NCBI RefSeq assembly: GCF_051020955.1
Contig: NW_027476875.1
Coordinates: forward strand, 61,397 to 125,396
Length of the DNA stretch: 64,000 nucleotides
Source: Megalopta genalis
Lineage: Eukaryota; Arthropoda; Insecta; Hymenoptera; Halictidae
Direction: 5' to 3'
The position numbers and the translations under genes are program-made. This document shows, piece after piece, positions 1-11,729 of this stretch (positions are counted from its first letter, which is position 1; each line of letters starts with the position of its first letter). Under the pieces are notes generated by a model. The model was not told the origin of the DNA. It was given only the letters and a program-made list of their open reading frames with translations, and made no database searches.

Positions 1-204
1 CTGAAGCTACCTCGTTTGTTCCTCCTCCTTTTGAAGCTATATCACTTATATCGCAAGTATTTGAAGCTAAATCACATGTGTCGCATGGATTTGAAGCTGA
101 ACCTTCTACATCGAATTGATTTGAAGCTAAATCTTGTGTATCGCATGGATTTGAAGCTAAACCTTCTACATCGCATTTATTTGCAGCTAAATCATGTGTT
201 TCGC
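1..204. repeat. Block duplicated at 1380-1583
   Basis: The first about 180 bases match 1380-1560 at an offset of 1,379 bp. The shared block includes the unusual units with TTCCTCCTCC and CATCGAATT. The copies differ by one base near 177 (CATTTAT against CATTGAT) and diverge after about 204. The offset is not a multiple of 30, so a 1-nt indel separates the copies. Confidence 0.85.
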
Positions 205-1020
205 TTGGAGTTTAAGCTAACACGTTTGTTTCACATGCAGTTGAAGCTAAATCACGTATATCACAAGTATTTGGAGCTGAACCATTCGTTTCGCATCAAT
301 ATTAAGCTAAACCATGTGTTTCGCATGATTTTGAATCTAAATCATGTTTTTCACAAGTATTTGAAGCCGAACCATTAGATTCGCATGGATTTGAAGCTAC
401 CCCTTCTACTTCGCATTGATTTGAAGCTAAATCATGTGTTTCGCATGTATTTGAAGCTAACTCATTTGTCTCTCCTGCATTTGAAGCTATATCACTTATA
501 TCGCAAGTATTTGAATGAAAATCTTTCGTTTCGTATGGATTTGAAGCTAAATCATGTGTTTCGCTTGGACTCGAAGATTACTCGCTTGTTTCGCATGCAT
601 TTGAAGCTCTACCATTTATACTGCAAGTATTTGAAGCTAAATCATTCGCTTCGCATGGATTTGAAGGTAACTCGTTTGTTTCGCACGCAGTTGAAGCTAT
701 ACCACCTATATCCCAAGTGTTTGAAGCTCAATCATTTGTTTCACATGGATTTGAAGCTAAACCTTCTACATCGCATGGATTTGAAGCTAACTCGTTCGTT
801 TCGCCTCAATTTGAATCTATATCACTTATATCGCAAGTATTTGAAGCTAAATCATGTGTTTCGCTTGGATTTGCAGCTAAACCTTCTACATCGCATTCAT
901 TTGAACCAATTCATGTGTTTCGCGTGGATTTGAAGGTAACTCGTTTGTTTCGCATGCAGTTGAAGCTATATCACCTTTACCCCAAGTGTTTGAAGCTCAA
1001 TCATTTGTTTCGCATGGATT

Positions 1021-1400
1021 TGAAGCTAAGCCTACTACTACTCATTGATTTGAAGCTAAATCATTTGTTTCGCATAGAACTGAAGCTACCTCGTTTGTTT
1101 CGCATGCAGTTGCAGCTAAATAGTGTATATCACGAGTATTTGTAGCTAAATCATTTGTTTCGCATGGATTTGAAGCTAAGCCTACTACTACTCATTGATT
1201 TGAAGCTAAATCATTTGTTTCGCATAGAACTGAAGCTACCTCGTTTGTTTCGCATGCAGTTGTAGCTAAATAGTGTATATCACGAGTATTTGTAGCTAAA
1301 TCATTTGTTTCGCATGGATTTCAAGCTAAGCCTACTACTTCTCATTGATTTGAAGCTAAATCATTTGTTTCGCATAGAACTGAAGCTACCTCGTTTGTTC
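1021..1400. repeat. 150-bp (five-monomer) higher-order tandem repeat, about 2.5 copies
   Basis: Copies start at 1021, 1171 and 1321 (the last partial). Each carries the rare unit with CCTACTACTACTCATTG or CCTACTACTTCTCATTG, then CATAGAACTGAAGCTACC, and in the two full copies TAGTGTATATCACGAG. The five-monomer length matches the loose 150-bp cycle seen elsewhere in the array, so this looks like a recent local expansion of one cycle. Confidence 0.9.
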
Positions 1401-1590
1401 CTCCTCCTTTTGAAGCTATATCACTTATATCGCAAGTATTTGAAGCTAAATCACATGTGTCGCATGGATTTGAAGCTGAACCTTCTACATCGAATTGATT
1501 TGAAGCTAAATCTTGTGTATCGCATGGATTTGAAGCTAAACCTTCTACATCGCATTGATTTGCAGCTAAATCATGTGTTTCGCATGGATT

Positions 1591-1785
1591 TGAAGCTAAC
1601 TCGTTCGTTGCGCCTGCAGTTGAATCTACATCACTTATATCGCAAGTATTTGAAGCTAAATCATGTGTATCGCGTGGATTTTGAAGCTAACTCGTTCTTT
1701 GCGCCTGCAGTTGAATCTACATCAATTATATCGCAAGTATTTGAAGCTAAATCATGTGTATCGCGTGGATTTTGAAGCTAACTCG
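1591..1785. repeat. 91-bp tandem duplication carrying a 1-nt insertion
   Basis: Units starting at 1591, 1682 and 1773 (partial) repeat with a 91-bp period: three monomers plus one extra T at the junction (GGATTTTGAAGC in place of GGATTTGAAGC). The extra base shifts all reading frames at each copy, showing that frame-breaking changes are amplified along with the repeat. Confidence 0.85.
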
Positions 1786-1840
1786 TTTGATTAGTCTGCA
1801 TTTGAAGCTATATCACTTATACGCCAAGTGTTTGAAACTA

Positions 1841-2085
1841 AACCATTTGTTTCGCATGTATGTGAAGCTAAATCATGTGTTTACCATGACAATGAACCTA
1901 AATCATGTGTTGATCATGGATTGGAAGCTTAATCATGTGTTTTGCATGGATTTGAATCTAACTTGATTGTATCCTCAGCATTTGAAGTTACTTCATTTAT
2001 ATCGCAAGTATTTGAAGCTAAATCATATGTGTTTCGCTTGGATTTGAAGCTAAACCTTCTACATCGCATTGATTTGAAGCTAAAT
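1841..2085. repeat. Divergent marker module, first of 17 copies
   Basis: This module is distinguished by CATGTATGTGAAGC, then TTACCATGACAATGAACC, then TTTGAAGCTTAATCATG, then TTGATTGTATCCTCAGC and GAAGTTACTTCATTTATATC. Copies of the segment beginning TGTGAAGCTAAATCATG are near 1861, 4281, 6561, 11376, 17817, 18900, 20790, 21873, 23763, 25414, 27126, 33629, 34081, 37109, 39892, 41719 and 44482. The 4281 copy has small indels downstream, and the 37109 and 41719 copies have altered TTTTCCATG or TTTTCCATGAC junctions. A partial copy lacking the first half lies near 49180-49290. The AGCTTAATC step places TTA in the minus-strand Cys frame, which is a TAA stop. The module is a useful landmark for higher-order repeat boundaries. 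Confidence 0.9.
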
Positions 2086-3060
2086 CATGTGTTTCGCGTT
2101 GATTTGAAGGTAACTCGTTTGTTTCGCATGCACTTGAAGCTATATCACCTATATCCCAAGTGTTTGAAACACAATCATTTGTTTCGCATGGATTTGAATC
2201 TAAACCTTCTACATCGCATTGATTTGAAGCTAAATCGTGTGTTTCGCATGGATTTGAAGCGAAGCTTTCTACTTCGCACTGTTTAGAAGCTTAATCATGT
2301 GTTTTGCATGGATTTGAAGCTATCTCATTTGTTTCAACTGCAGTTGAATCTATATCACTTATATCACAAGTTTTTGAAGCATAACCATTTGTTACGCATG
2401 GATTTGAAGCTACGCCTTCTACTTCGCATTGATTTGAAGCTAAATCATCTGTTTCTCGTGGATTTGAAGCTAACACGTTTGTTTCACATGCAGTTGAAGC
2501 TAAATCATGTATTTCACAAGAATCTGAAGCCGAACTATTAGATTCGCATCGATTTGAAGCTGAGCCTTCTACTTCGCACTGATTTCAAGCTAAATCATGT
2601 GTCACGCTTGGATTTGAAGCAAAGCCTTCTACTTCGAATTTATTTGAAGCTAAATCATGTATTTCGCATGGATCTGAAGCTAACTCGTTTGTTTCGCCTG
2701 CATTTCAAGCTATATTTGATGCTAAATCATTCGTTTCGCATGGATTTGAAGCTAAGCCTTCTACTTCGCATTGATTTGAAGCTAATTCATATGTTTCGCA
2801 TAGAATTGAAGCTACCTCGTTTGTTCCTCCTGTTTTTGAAGCTATATCACTTATATCGCAAGTATTTGAAGCTGAATCATATGTGTCGCATGGATTTGAA
2901 GCTGAACCTTCTACATCGAATTGATTTGAAGCTAAATCTTGTGTATCGCATGGATTTGAATCTAAACCTTCTACATCGCATTGATTTGAAGCTAAATCAT
3001 GTGTTTCGCATGGATTTAAAGCTAAACCTTCTACATCGCATTGATTTGATGCTAAATCAT
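2060..3060. repeat. 1.0-kb block, duplicated at 7540-8540
   Basis: This block and 7540-8540 align at a constant offset of 5,480 bp with only scattered substitutions, for example GGTGC-type changes near 2469/7949 and 3017/8497. It contains the unusual units CACTGTTTAGAAGC, TTTGTTTCAACTGC and CATTTCAAGCTATATTTGATGC. The last of these is a 15-bp partial monomer near 2701-2720 that is retained in both copies (8181-8200). Constant offset and shared oddities support one segmental duplication rather than independent array drift. Confidence 0.9.
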
Positions 3061-3269
3061 GTGTTTCGCATGGATTTGAAGCTAGCTCGTTTGTTTCGCA
3101 TGCAGTTGAAGCTAAATCATGTCTTTCACAAGTATTTGAAGATGAACCATTTGAATCGCATGGTTTTGAACCTGAGCCTTCTATTTCGCACTTATATGCA
3201 GCTAAATAATGTGTTTCGCATGGAATTGAAGCCACCTCGTTTGTTCCTCCTGCTTTTGAAGCTATATCA

Positions 3270-3788
3270 CTTATATTCGCAAGTATTTTATGCTAAATCA
3301 TTCGTTTCGCATGGATTTGAAGCTAACCCTTTTACTTCGCATTGATTTGAAGTTAAATCATGCGTTTCCCTTGGATTTGAAGCTGAATCGTTTTTTTCGC
3401 ATGCAGTTGAATCTATATCATTTATATCGCAAGTATCTGAAGCTAAATAATGTTTTCCGCATGGATTTGAAGCTTAATCATGTGTTTTGCATGGATTTGA
3501 AGCTAAACCTTATAGATCGCATTGATTTGCATCTGAATCATGTGTTTCGCGTGGATCTGAAGCTGACTCGTTTGTTTCGCCTGCATTTGTAGCTATATCA
3601 CTTATATTCGCAAGTATTTGATGCTAAATCATTCGTTTCGCATGGATTTGAAGCTAAGCCTTTTACTTCGCATTGATTTGAAGTTAAATCATGTGTTTCC
3701 CTTGGATTTGAAGCTGAATCGTTTTTTTCGCATGCAGTTGAATCTATATCATTTATATCGCAAGTATCTGAAGCTAAATCATATGTGT
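3270..3788. repeat. 328-bp direct duplication
   Basis: A segment starting near 3270 (TATATTCGCAAGTATTTTATGC) recurs near 3598 at an offset of 328 bp. Both copies continue through CATTCGTTTCGCATGG, TTTCCCTTGGATTTGAAGC and GAATCGTTTTTTTCGCATGC. Related copies lie near 6900-7080 and 9350-9530. The offset is two bases short of eleven monomers, so the duplication also shifts frame. Confidence 0.8.
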
Positions 3789-6700
3789 TTTGCTTGGATT
3801 TGAAGCTAAACCTTCTACATCGCATTGATTGGAAGCTAAATCATGCGTTTCGCATGGATTTGAAGCTAAACCTTCTACATCGCATTGATTTGAAGCTAAA
3901 TCTTGTGTATCGCATGGATTTAAAGCTAAACCTTCTACATCGCATTGATATGAAGCTAAATCTTGTGTATCGCATGGATTTGAAGCTAAACCTTCTACAT
4001 CGCATTGATTTGCATCTGAATTTATGTGTTTCGCATGGATTAGAAGCTAACTCGTTTGTGTGGCATGCAGTTGAAGCTAAATCATGTATATCACAAGTAT
4101 TTGAATCTAAACCATTTGATTCGCATGTGATTTGATGCTAAGCCTTCTACTTCACACTGATTTGATGCTGAATCATGTCTTTCGCATGGATTTGAAGCTA
4201 ACTCGTTTTTTTCGCATGCAGTTGGAGCTATATCATGTATATGACAAGTATTAGAAGCTAAACCATTTGTTTCGCATGTATGTGAAGCTAAATCATGTGT
4301 TTACCATGACAATGAACCTAAATCATGTGATGCCCATGGATTTGAAGCTTAATCATGTGTTTTGCATGGTTTGAATCTAACTTGATGGTATCCTCAGCAT
4401 TTGAAGTTACTTCATTTATTTCGCAATTATTTGAAGCTAAATCATATGTGTTTCGCTTGGATTTGAAGCTAATCCTTCTACATCGTATTGATTTGAAGCT
4501 AAATCATGTGTTTCGCATGGATTTGAAGCTAACTCATTTGTTTCGGAGGCAGTTGTAGCTAAATAATATATATCACAAGTATTTGTAGCTAAACCATTTG
4601 TTTCGCATGGATTTGAAGCTAATCCATCTACATCGTATTGATTTGAAGCTAAATCATTTATTTCGCATGGAATTGTAGCTACCTCGTTTGTTGCTCCAGC
4701 TTTTGAAGCTATATCACTTATATCGCAAGTATTTGAAGCTAAATCATATGCGTTGCATGGATTTGAAGCTGAACCTTCTACATCACATTGATTTGAAGCT
4801 AAATCTTGTGTATCGCATGGATTCGAAGCTAAACCTTCTACATCGCATTGATTTGAAGCTAAATCATGTGTTTCGCGTGGATTTGAAGGTAACTCGTTTG
4901 TTTCGCATACAGTTGAATCTATATCACCTTTATCCAAGTGTTTGAAACTCAATCATTTGTATCGCATGGATTTAAAGCTAAACCTTCTACATCGCATTGA
5001 TTTGAAGCTAACTCATGTGTTTCGCGTGGATTTGAAGGTAACTCGTTTGTTTCGCATGCAGTTGAAAATATACCACCTATATCCCAAGTGTTGGAAGCTC
5101 AATCATTTGTTTCGCATAGATTTGAAGCTAAACTTTCTACATCGCATTGATTTGAATCTGAATGAAGTGTTTCGCATGGATTTGAAGCTAATCCTTCTAC
5201 ATCGCATTGATTTGAAGCTAAATCATGTGTTTCGCATGGATTTGAAGCTAACTCATTTGTTTCGCATGCAGTTGTAGCTAAATAATGTATATCACAAGTA
5301 TTTGTAGCTAAACCATTTGTTTCGTTTGGATTTGAAACTAAGCCTTCTACTTCGCATTGATTTGAAGCTAAATCATATGTTTCGCATGGAATTGAAGCTA
5401 CCTCGTTTGTTCCTCCAGCTTTTGAAGGTATATCACTTATATCGCAAGTATTTGAAGCTTAATAATATGTGTCGCATGGATTTGAAGCTAAACTTTCTAC
5501 ATCGCATTGATTTGAAGCTAACTCGTTTGTTTCGCATGCAGTTGAAGCGAAATCATGTCTTTCACAAGTATTTGAAGATGAACCATTTGAATCGCATCGA
5601 TTTGAACCTGAGCCTTCTACTTCGCACTGATTTGCAGCTAAATAATGTTTTCCGCATGGATTTGAAGCTAAACCTTCTACATCCCATGGATTTGAAGATA
5701 AATCATGTGTTTGGCATGGATTTGAAGCTAAACATTCTACATCGCATTGATTTGCAGCTGATTCATGTGTTTCGCTTGGATTTGAAGCTAAACCTTCTAC
5801 ATCGCATTGATTTGAAGCTAAATCATGTGTTTCGCATGGATTTGAAGCTACCTCGTTTGTTCCTCCAGCTTTTGAAGCTATATCAATTATATCGCAAGTA
5901 TGTGAAGCTAAATCATTTGTTTCTCATGGATTTGAAGCTAAACCTTCTACATCCCATGGATTTGAAGCTAAATCATATGTGTCGCATGGATTTGAAGCTG
6001 AACCTTCTACATCGCATTGATTTGAAGCTAAATCTTGTGTATCGCATGGATTTGAAGCTAAACCTTCTACATCGCATTGATTTGAAGCTAAATCATGTGT
6101 TTCGCATGGTTTTGAAGCTAACTCGTTCGTTTCGTATGCAGTTGTAGCTAAATAATGTATATCACAAGTATTTGTAGCTAAACCATTTGTTTGGCATGGA
6201 TTTGTAGCTAAGCCTTCTACTTCGCATTGATTTGCAGCTAAATTATGTGTTTCGCATGGATTTGAAGCTAACTCGTTCGTTGCGCATGCAGTTAAATCTA
6301 AATAATGTATATCACATGTATTTGAAGCTAAACCATTTGTTTCGCATAGATTTGAAGCAAAGCCTTCTACTTCGCATTAATAGGAAGCTAAATCACGTGT
6401 TTTGCATGGATTTGAATGTAAACCTTCTACATCGCATTGATTTGAAGCTAAATCATGTGTTTCCCATGTATTTGAAGCTGACTCGTTTGTTTAGCATGCA
6501 GTTGGAGCTATATCATGTATACGACAAGTATTTGAAGCTAAACCATTTGTTTCGCATGTATGTGAAGCTAAATCATGTGTTTACCATGACAATGAACCTA
6601 AATCATGTGTTGACCATGGATTTGAAGCTTAATCATGTGTTTTGCATGGATTTGAATCTAACTTGATTGTATCCTCAGCAGTTGAAGTTACTTCATTTAT

Positions 6701-7539
6701 ATCGCAAGTATTTGAAGCTAAATCATATGTGTTTCGCTTGGATTTGAAGCTAAACCTTCTACATCGCATTGATTTGAAGCTAAATCATGTGTTTCGCATG
6801 GATTTGAAGCTAAACCTTCTACATCGCATTGATTTGAAGCTAAATCATGTGTTTCGCGTGGATTTGAAGGTAACTCGTTTGTTTTGCATGCAGTTGAAGC
6901 TATATCACTTATATCGCAAGTATTTGATGCTAAATCATTCGTTTCGCATGGATTTGAAGCTAAGCCTTTTACTTCGCATTGATTTTAAGTTAAATCATGC
7001 GTTTCCCTTGGATTTGAAGCTGAATCGTTTTTTTCGCATGCAGTTGAATCTATATCATTTATATCGCAAGTATCTGAAGCTAAATAATTTGTTTCTCATG
7101 GATTTGAAGCTAAACCTCCTACATCCCATGGATATGAAGCTAAATCATGTGTTTGGCATGGATTTGAAGCTAAACCTTCTACATCGCAATGATTTGCAGC
7201 TGAATCATGTGTTTCGCATGGATTTGAAGCTAACTCGTTTGTGTCGCATGCAGTTGAAGCTAAATCATGTATATTTCAAGTATTTGTATCTAAACCATTT
7301 GATTCGCATGGGATTTGATGCTAAGCCTTCTACTTCACACTGATTTAAGCTAAATCATGAGTTTCGCATGGATTTGAGGCTAACTCGTTTGTTTCGCATG
7401 CAGTTGTAGCTAAATAATGTATATCACAAATATTTGTAGCTAAACCATTTGATTCGCATGGATTTGAAGATAAGCCTTCTACTTCGCATTGATTTGAAGC
7501 TAAATCATTTGTTTCGCATGGATTAGAAGCTGAACCTTC

Positions 7540-8540
7540 TACATCGCATTGATTTGAAGCTAAATCATGTGTTTCGCGTTGATTTGAAGGTAACTCGTTT
7601 GTTTCGCATGCACTTGAAGCTATATCACCTATATCCCAAGTGTTTGATACACAATCATTTGTTTCGCATGGATTTGAATCTAAACCTTCTACATCGCATT
7701 GATTTGAAGCTAAATCGTGTGTTTCGCATGGATTTGAAGCTAAGCTTTCTACTTCGCACTGTTTAGAAGCTTAATCATGTGTTTTGCATGGATTTGAAGC
7801 TATCTCATTTGTTTCAACTGCAGTTGAATCTATATCACTTATATCACAAGTTTTTGAAGCATAACCATTTGTTACGCATGGATTTGAAGCTACGCCTTTT
7901 ACTTCGCATTGATTTGAAGCTAAATCATCTGTTTCTCGTGGATTTCATGCTAACACGTTTGTTTCACATGCAGTTGAAGCTAAATCATGTATTTGACAAG
8001 AATCTGAAGCCGAACTATTAGATTCGCATCGATTTGAAGCTGAGCCTTCTACTTCGCACTGATTTCAAGCTAAATCATGTGTCTCGCTTGGATTTGAAGC
8101 AAAGCCTTCTACTTCGAATTTATTTGAAGCTAAATCATGTATTTCGCATGGATCTGAAGCTAACTCGTTTGTTTCGCCTGCATTTCAAGCTATATTTGAT
8201 GCTAAATCATTCGTTTCGCATGGATTTGAAGCTAAGCCTTCTACTTCGCATTGATTTGAAGCTAATTCATATGTTTCGCATAGAATTGAAGCTACCTCGT
8301 TTGTTCCTCCTGTTTTTGAAGCTATATCACTTATATCGCAAGTATTTGAAGCTGAATCATATGTGTCGCATGGATTTGAAGCTGAACCTTCTACATCGAA
8401 TTGATTTGAAGCTAAATCTTGTGTATCGCATGGATTTGAATCTAAACCTTCTACATCGCATTGATTTGAAGCTAAATCATGTGTTTCGCATGGATTTGAA
8501 GCTAAACCTTCTACATCGCATTGATTTGAAGCTAAATCAT
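7540..8540. repeat. Second copy of the 1.0-kb block from 2060-3060
   Basis: This segment aligns base for base to 2060-3060 at an offset of 5,480 bp. Differences are single substitutions, such as GTCTCGCTTGG here against GTCACGCTTGG at about 2602. Homology decays at about 8540, where this copy continues into CGCGTGGATTTGAAGG units while the first copy continues into CGCATGG units. Confidence 0.9.
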
Positions 8541-11500
8541 GTGTTTCGCGTGGATTTGAAGGTAACTCGTTTGTTTTGCATGCAGTTGAAGCTATATCAC
8601 TTATATCGCAAGTATTTGATGCTAAATCATTCGTTTCGCATGGATTTGAAGCTAAGCCTTCTACTTCGCATTGATTTGAAGCTAAATCATTTGTTTCGCA
8701 TGGATTTGAAGCTAAACCTTCTACATCGCATTGATTTGAAGCTAAATCATGTGTTTCGCGAGGATTTGAAGGTAACTCGTATATTTCGCATGCAGTTGTA
8801 GCTAAATATTGTATATCACAAGTATTTGTAGCTAAACCATTTGTTTCGCATGGATTTGAAGCTAAGCCTTCTACATCGCATTGATTTGAAGCTAAATCAT
8901 TTCTTTGGCATGGATTTGAAGCTAAATCATGTGTTTCGCTTGGACTCGAAGATAACTCGCTTGTTTCGGCTGCATTTGATGCTCTACCATTTATACTGCA
9001 AGTATTTGAAGCTAAATCATTCGTTTCGCATTGATTTGAAGCTAAGCCTTCTAATTCGCATTCTTTTACATCTAAATCATGTGTTTCGAATGGATTTGAA
9101 GCTAACTCGTTTGTTTCGCATGCAGTTGTAGCTAAATAATGTACATCACAAGTATTTGTAGCTAAACCATTTGTTTCGCATGGGTTTGAAGCTAAGCCTT
9201 CTACTTCGCATTGATTTGGTGCTAAATCATTTGTTTCGCACAGAATTGAAGCTACCTCATTTGTTCCTCCTGCTTTTGAAGCTATATCACTTATATCGCA
9301 AGTATTTGAAGCTAACTCGTTTGTTTCGCCTGGATGTGAAGCTATCTCACTTATATTCGCAAGTATTTTATGCTAAATCATTCGTTTCGCATGGATTTGA
9401 AGCTAACCCTTTTACTTCGCATTGATTTGAAGTTAAATCATGCGTTTCCCTTGGATTTGAAGCTGAATCGTTTTTTTCGCATGCAGTTGAATCTATATCA
9501 CTTATATCACAAGTATCTGAAGCTAAATCATTTGTTTCGCATGGATTTGAATCTAAACCTTCTACATCGCATTGATTTGAAGCTAAATTGTGTTTCGCAT
9601 GGATTTGAAGCTAAGCCTTCTACTTCGCACTGATTTGAAGCTAAATCATGTGTCTCACTTGGATTTGAAGCAAAGCCTTCTACTTCGAATTGATTTGAAG
9701 CTAAATCATGTATTTCGCATGGATCTGAAGCTAACTCGTTTGTTTCGCCTGCATTTGAATCTAAACGATTTGTATCGCAAGAAATTAGAAGATAAGCCTT
9801 CTACTTCGCATTGATTTGAAGCTAAATCATGTGTTTCCCTTGGATATCTAGCTAAATCATGTGTTTCGCACGGATGTGAAGCTAACGCGTTTGTTTTGTC
9901 TGCATTTGAAGCTGTTTCATATATATCGCAAGTATTTGAAGCTTTCTCGATTGTTTCGCATGCATTTGAAGCTGTATCCCTTATATTCGCAAGTATTTGA
10001 AGCTAAAACATTCGTTTCGCATGGATTTTTAGCTAAGCCTTCTACGCCGCATTGATTTGCATCTAAATCATATGTTTCGCATGGATTTGAAGCTAACTCG
10101 TTTGTTTCGCATGCATTTGGAGCTATATCACTTATATCGCAAGTATTTGAAGCTAAATCATTTGTATCGGGCGGATTTGAAGCTAAACCTTCTTCATCGC
10201 ATTGATTTGAAGCTAATTCATGTGTTTCTCATGGATTTGAAGCTAAACCTTCTACATGACATTGATTTGTTGCTAAATCATGTGTTTCGCATGGATTTGA
10301 AGCTAACTCGTTTGTTTCGCATGCAGTTGAAGCTAAATCATGTCTTTCACAAGTATATGAAGATGAACCATTTGAATCGCATGGATTTGAACCTGAGCAT
10401 TCTACTTCGCACTGATTTGCAGCTACATAATGTGTTTCGCATGGATTTGAAGCTAAATCATCTACATCCCATGGATTTGTTGCTAACTCGTTCGTTTCGC
10501 CTGTATTTGAAGCTGTATCACTTATATTGCAAGTATTTGAAGCTAAATCATGTGTTTCGATTGGATATGAAGCTAAACCTTCTACATCGCATTGATTTGA
10601 AGCTAAATCATGTGTTTCGCATGGATTTGAAGCTAACTCGTTTGCTTCGCATGCAGTTGTAGCTAAATAATGTATATCACAAGTATTTGTAGCTAAACCA
10701 TTTGTTTCGCATGGATTTGAAGCTAAGCCTTCCACTTCGCATTGATTTGAAGCTAAATCATTTGTTTCGCATGGAATTGAAGCTACCTCGTTTGTTCCTC
10801 CAGCTTTTGAAGCTATATCACTTATATCGCAAGTATTTGAAGCTAAATCATTTGTGTCGCATGGATTTGAAGCTGAACCTTCTACATCGCAGTGATTTGA
10901 AGCTAAATCTTGTGTATCGCATGGATTTGAAGCTAAACCTTCTACATCACATTGATTTGAAGCTAAATCATGTGTTTCGCATGTATTTGAATTTAACGCG
11001 TTTGTTTCGCATGCAGTTGAATCTAAATCATGTCATTTACAAGTATTTGAAGATGAACCATTTGAATAGCATGGATTTGAACCTGAGCCTTCTACTTCGC
11101 ACTGATTTGCAGCTAAATAATCTGTTTCGCATGGATTTGAAGCTAACTCGTTCGTTGCGCATGCAGTTAAATCTAAATAACGTATATCACAAGTATTTGA
11201 AGCTAAAACATGTGTTTCGCATGGATTTGAAGCTAAACCTTTTACATCGCATTGATTTGCATCTGAATCATGTGTTTCGCATGGATTTGAAGCTAACTCG
11301 TTTGTGTCGCATGCAGTTTGAGCTATATCATGTATATGACAAGTATTTGAAGCTAAACCATTTGTTTCGCATGTATGTGAAGCTAAATCATGTGTTTACC
11401 ATGACAATGAACCTAAATAATGTGTTGCCCATGCATTTGAAGCTTAATCATGTGTTTTGCATGGATTTGAAGCTAACTTGATTGTATCCTCAGCATTTTA

Positions 11501-11729
11501 AGTTACTTCATTTATATCGCAAGTATTTGAAGCTAAATCATATGTGTTTTGCTTGGATTTGAAGCTAAACCTTCTACATCGCATTGATTTGAAGCTAAAT
11601 CATGCGTTTCGCATGGATTTGAAGCCAAACCTTCTACATCGCATTGATTTGAAGCTAAATCTTGTGTATCGCATGGATTTAAAGCTAAACCTTCTACATC
11701 GCATTGATTTGAAGCTAAATCATGTGTTT
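8541..11729. repeat. Irregular mosaic of 30-bp monomers
   Basis: I see no regular higher-order period here. All known monomer classes are present, plus degenerate units such as 9770-9800 (CAAGAAATTAGAAG), 9860-9990 (several altered units with TTTGTTTTGTCTGC and TTTCTCGATTG) and 10020-10050 (TTTTTAGC and TACGCCGCATTG). A marker-module copy lies near 11376. The higher divergence between neighbouring units suggests an older, less homogenised part of the array. No gene is recognisable. Confidence 0.8.

Noticed and set aside
1841..2085. Marker module as a transposon insertion
   Set aside because: Though divergent, it keeps the 30-bp monomer length and phase and has no terminal inverted repeats, target duplications or transposase. 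It is best seen as old diverged monomers.
1..2300. Plus-strand ORFs at 16-378, 385-933, 1305-1775 and similar as separate genes
   Set aside because: All are the same MDLKLNHVFR-type decapeptide frame interrupted by monomer variants. Starts are simply the ATG in CATGGAT of a monomer.
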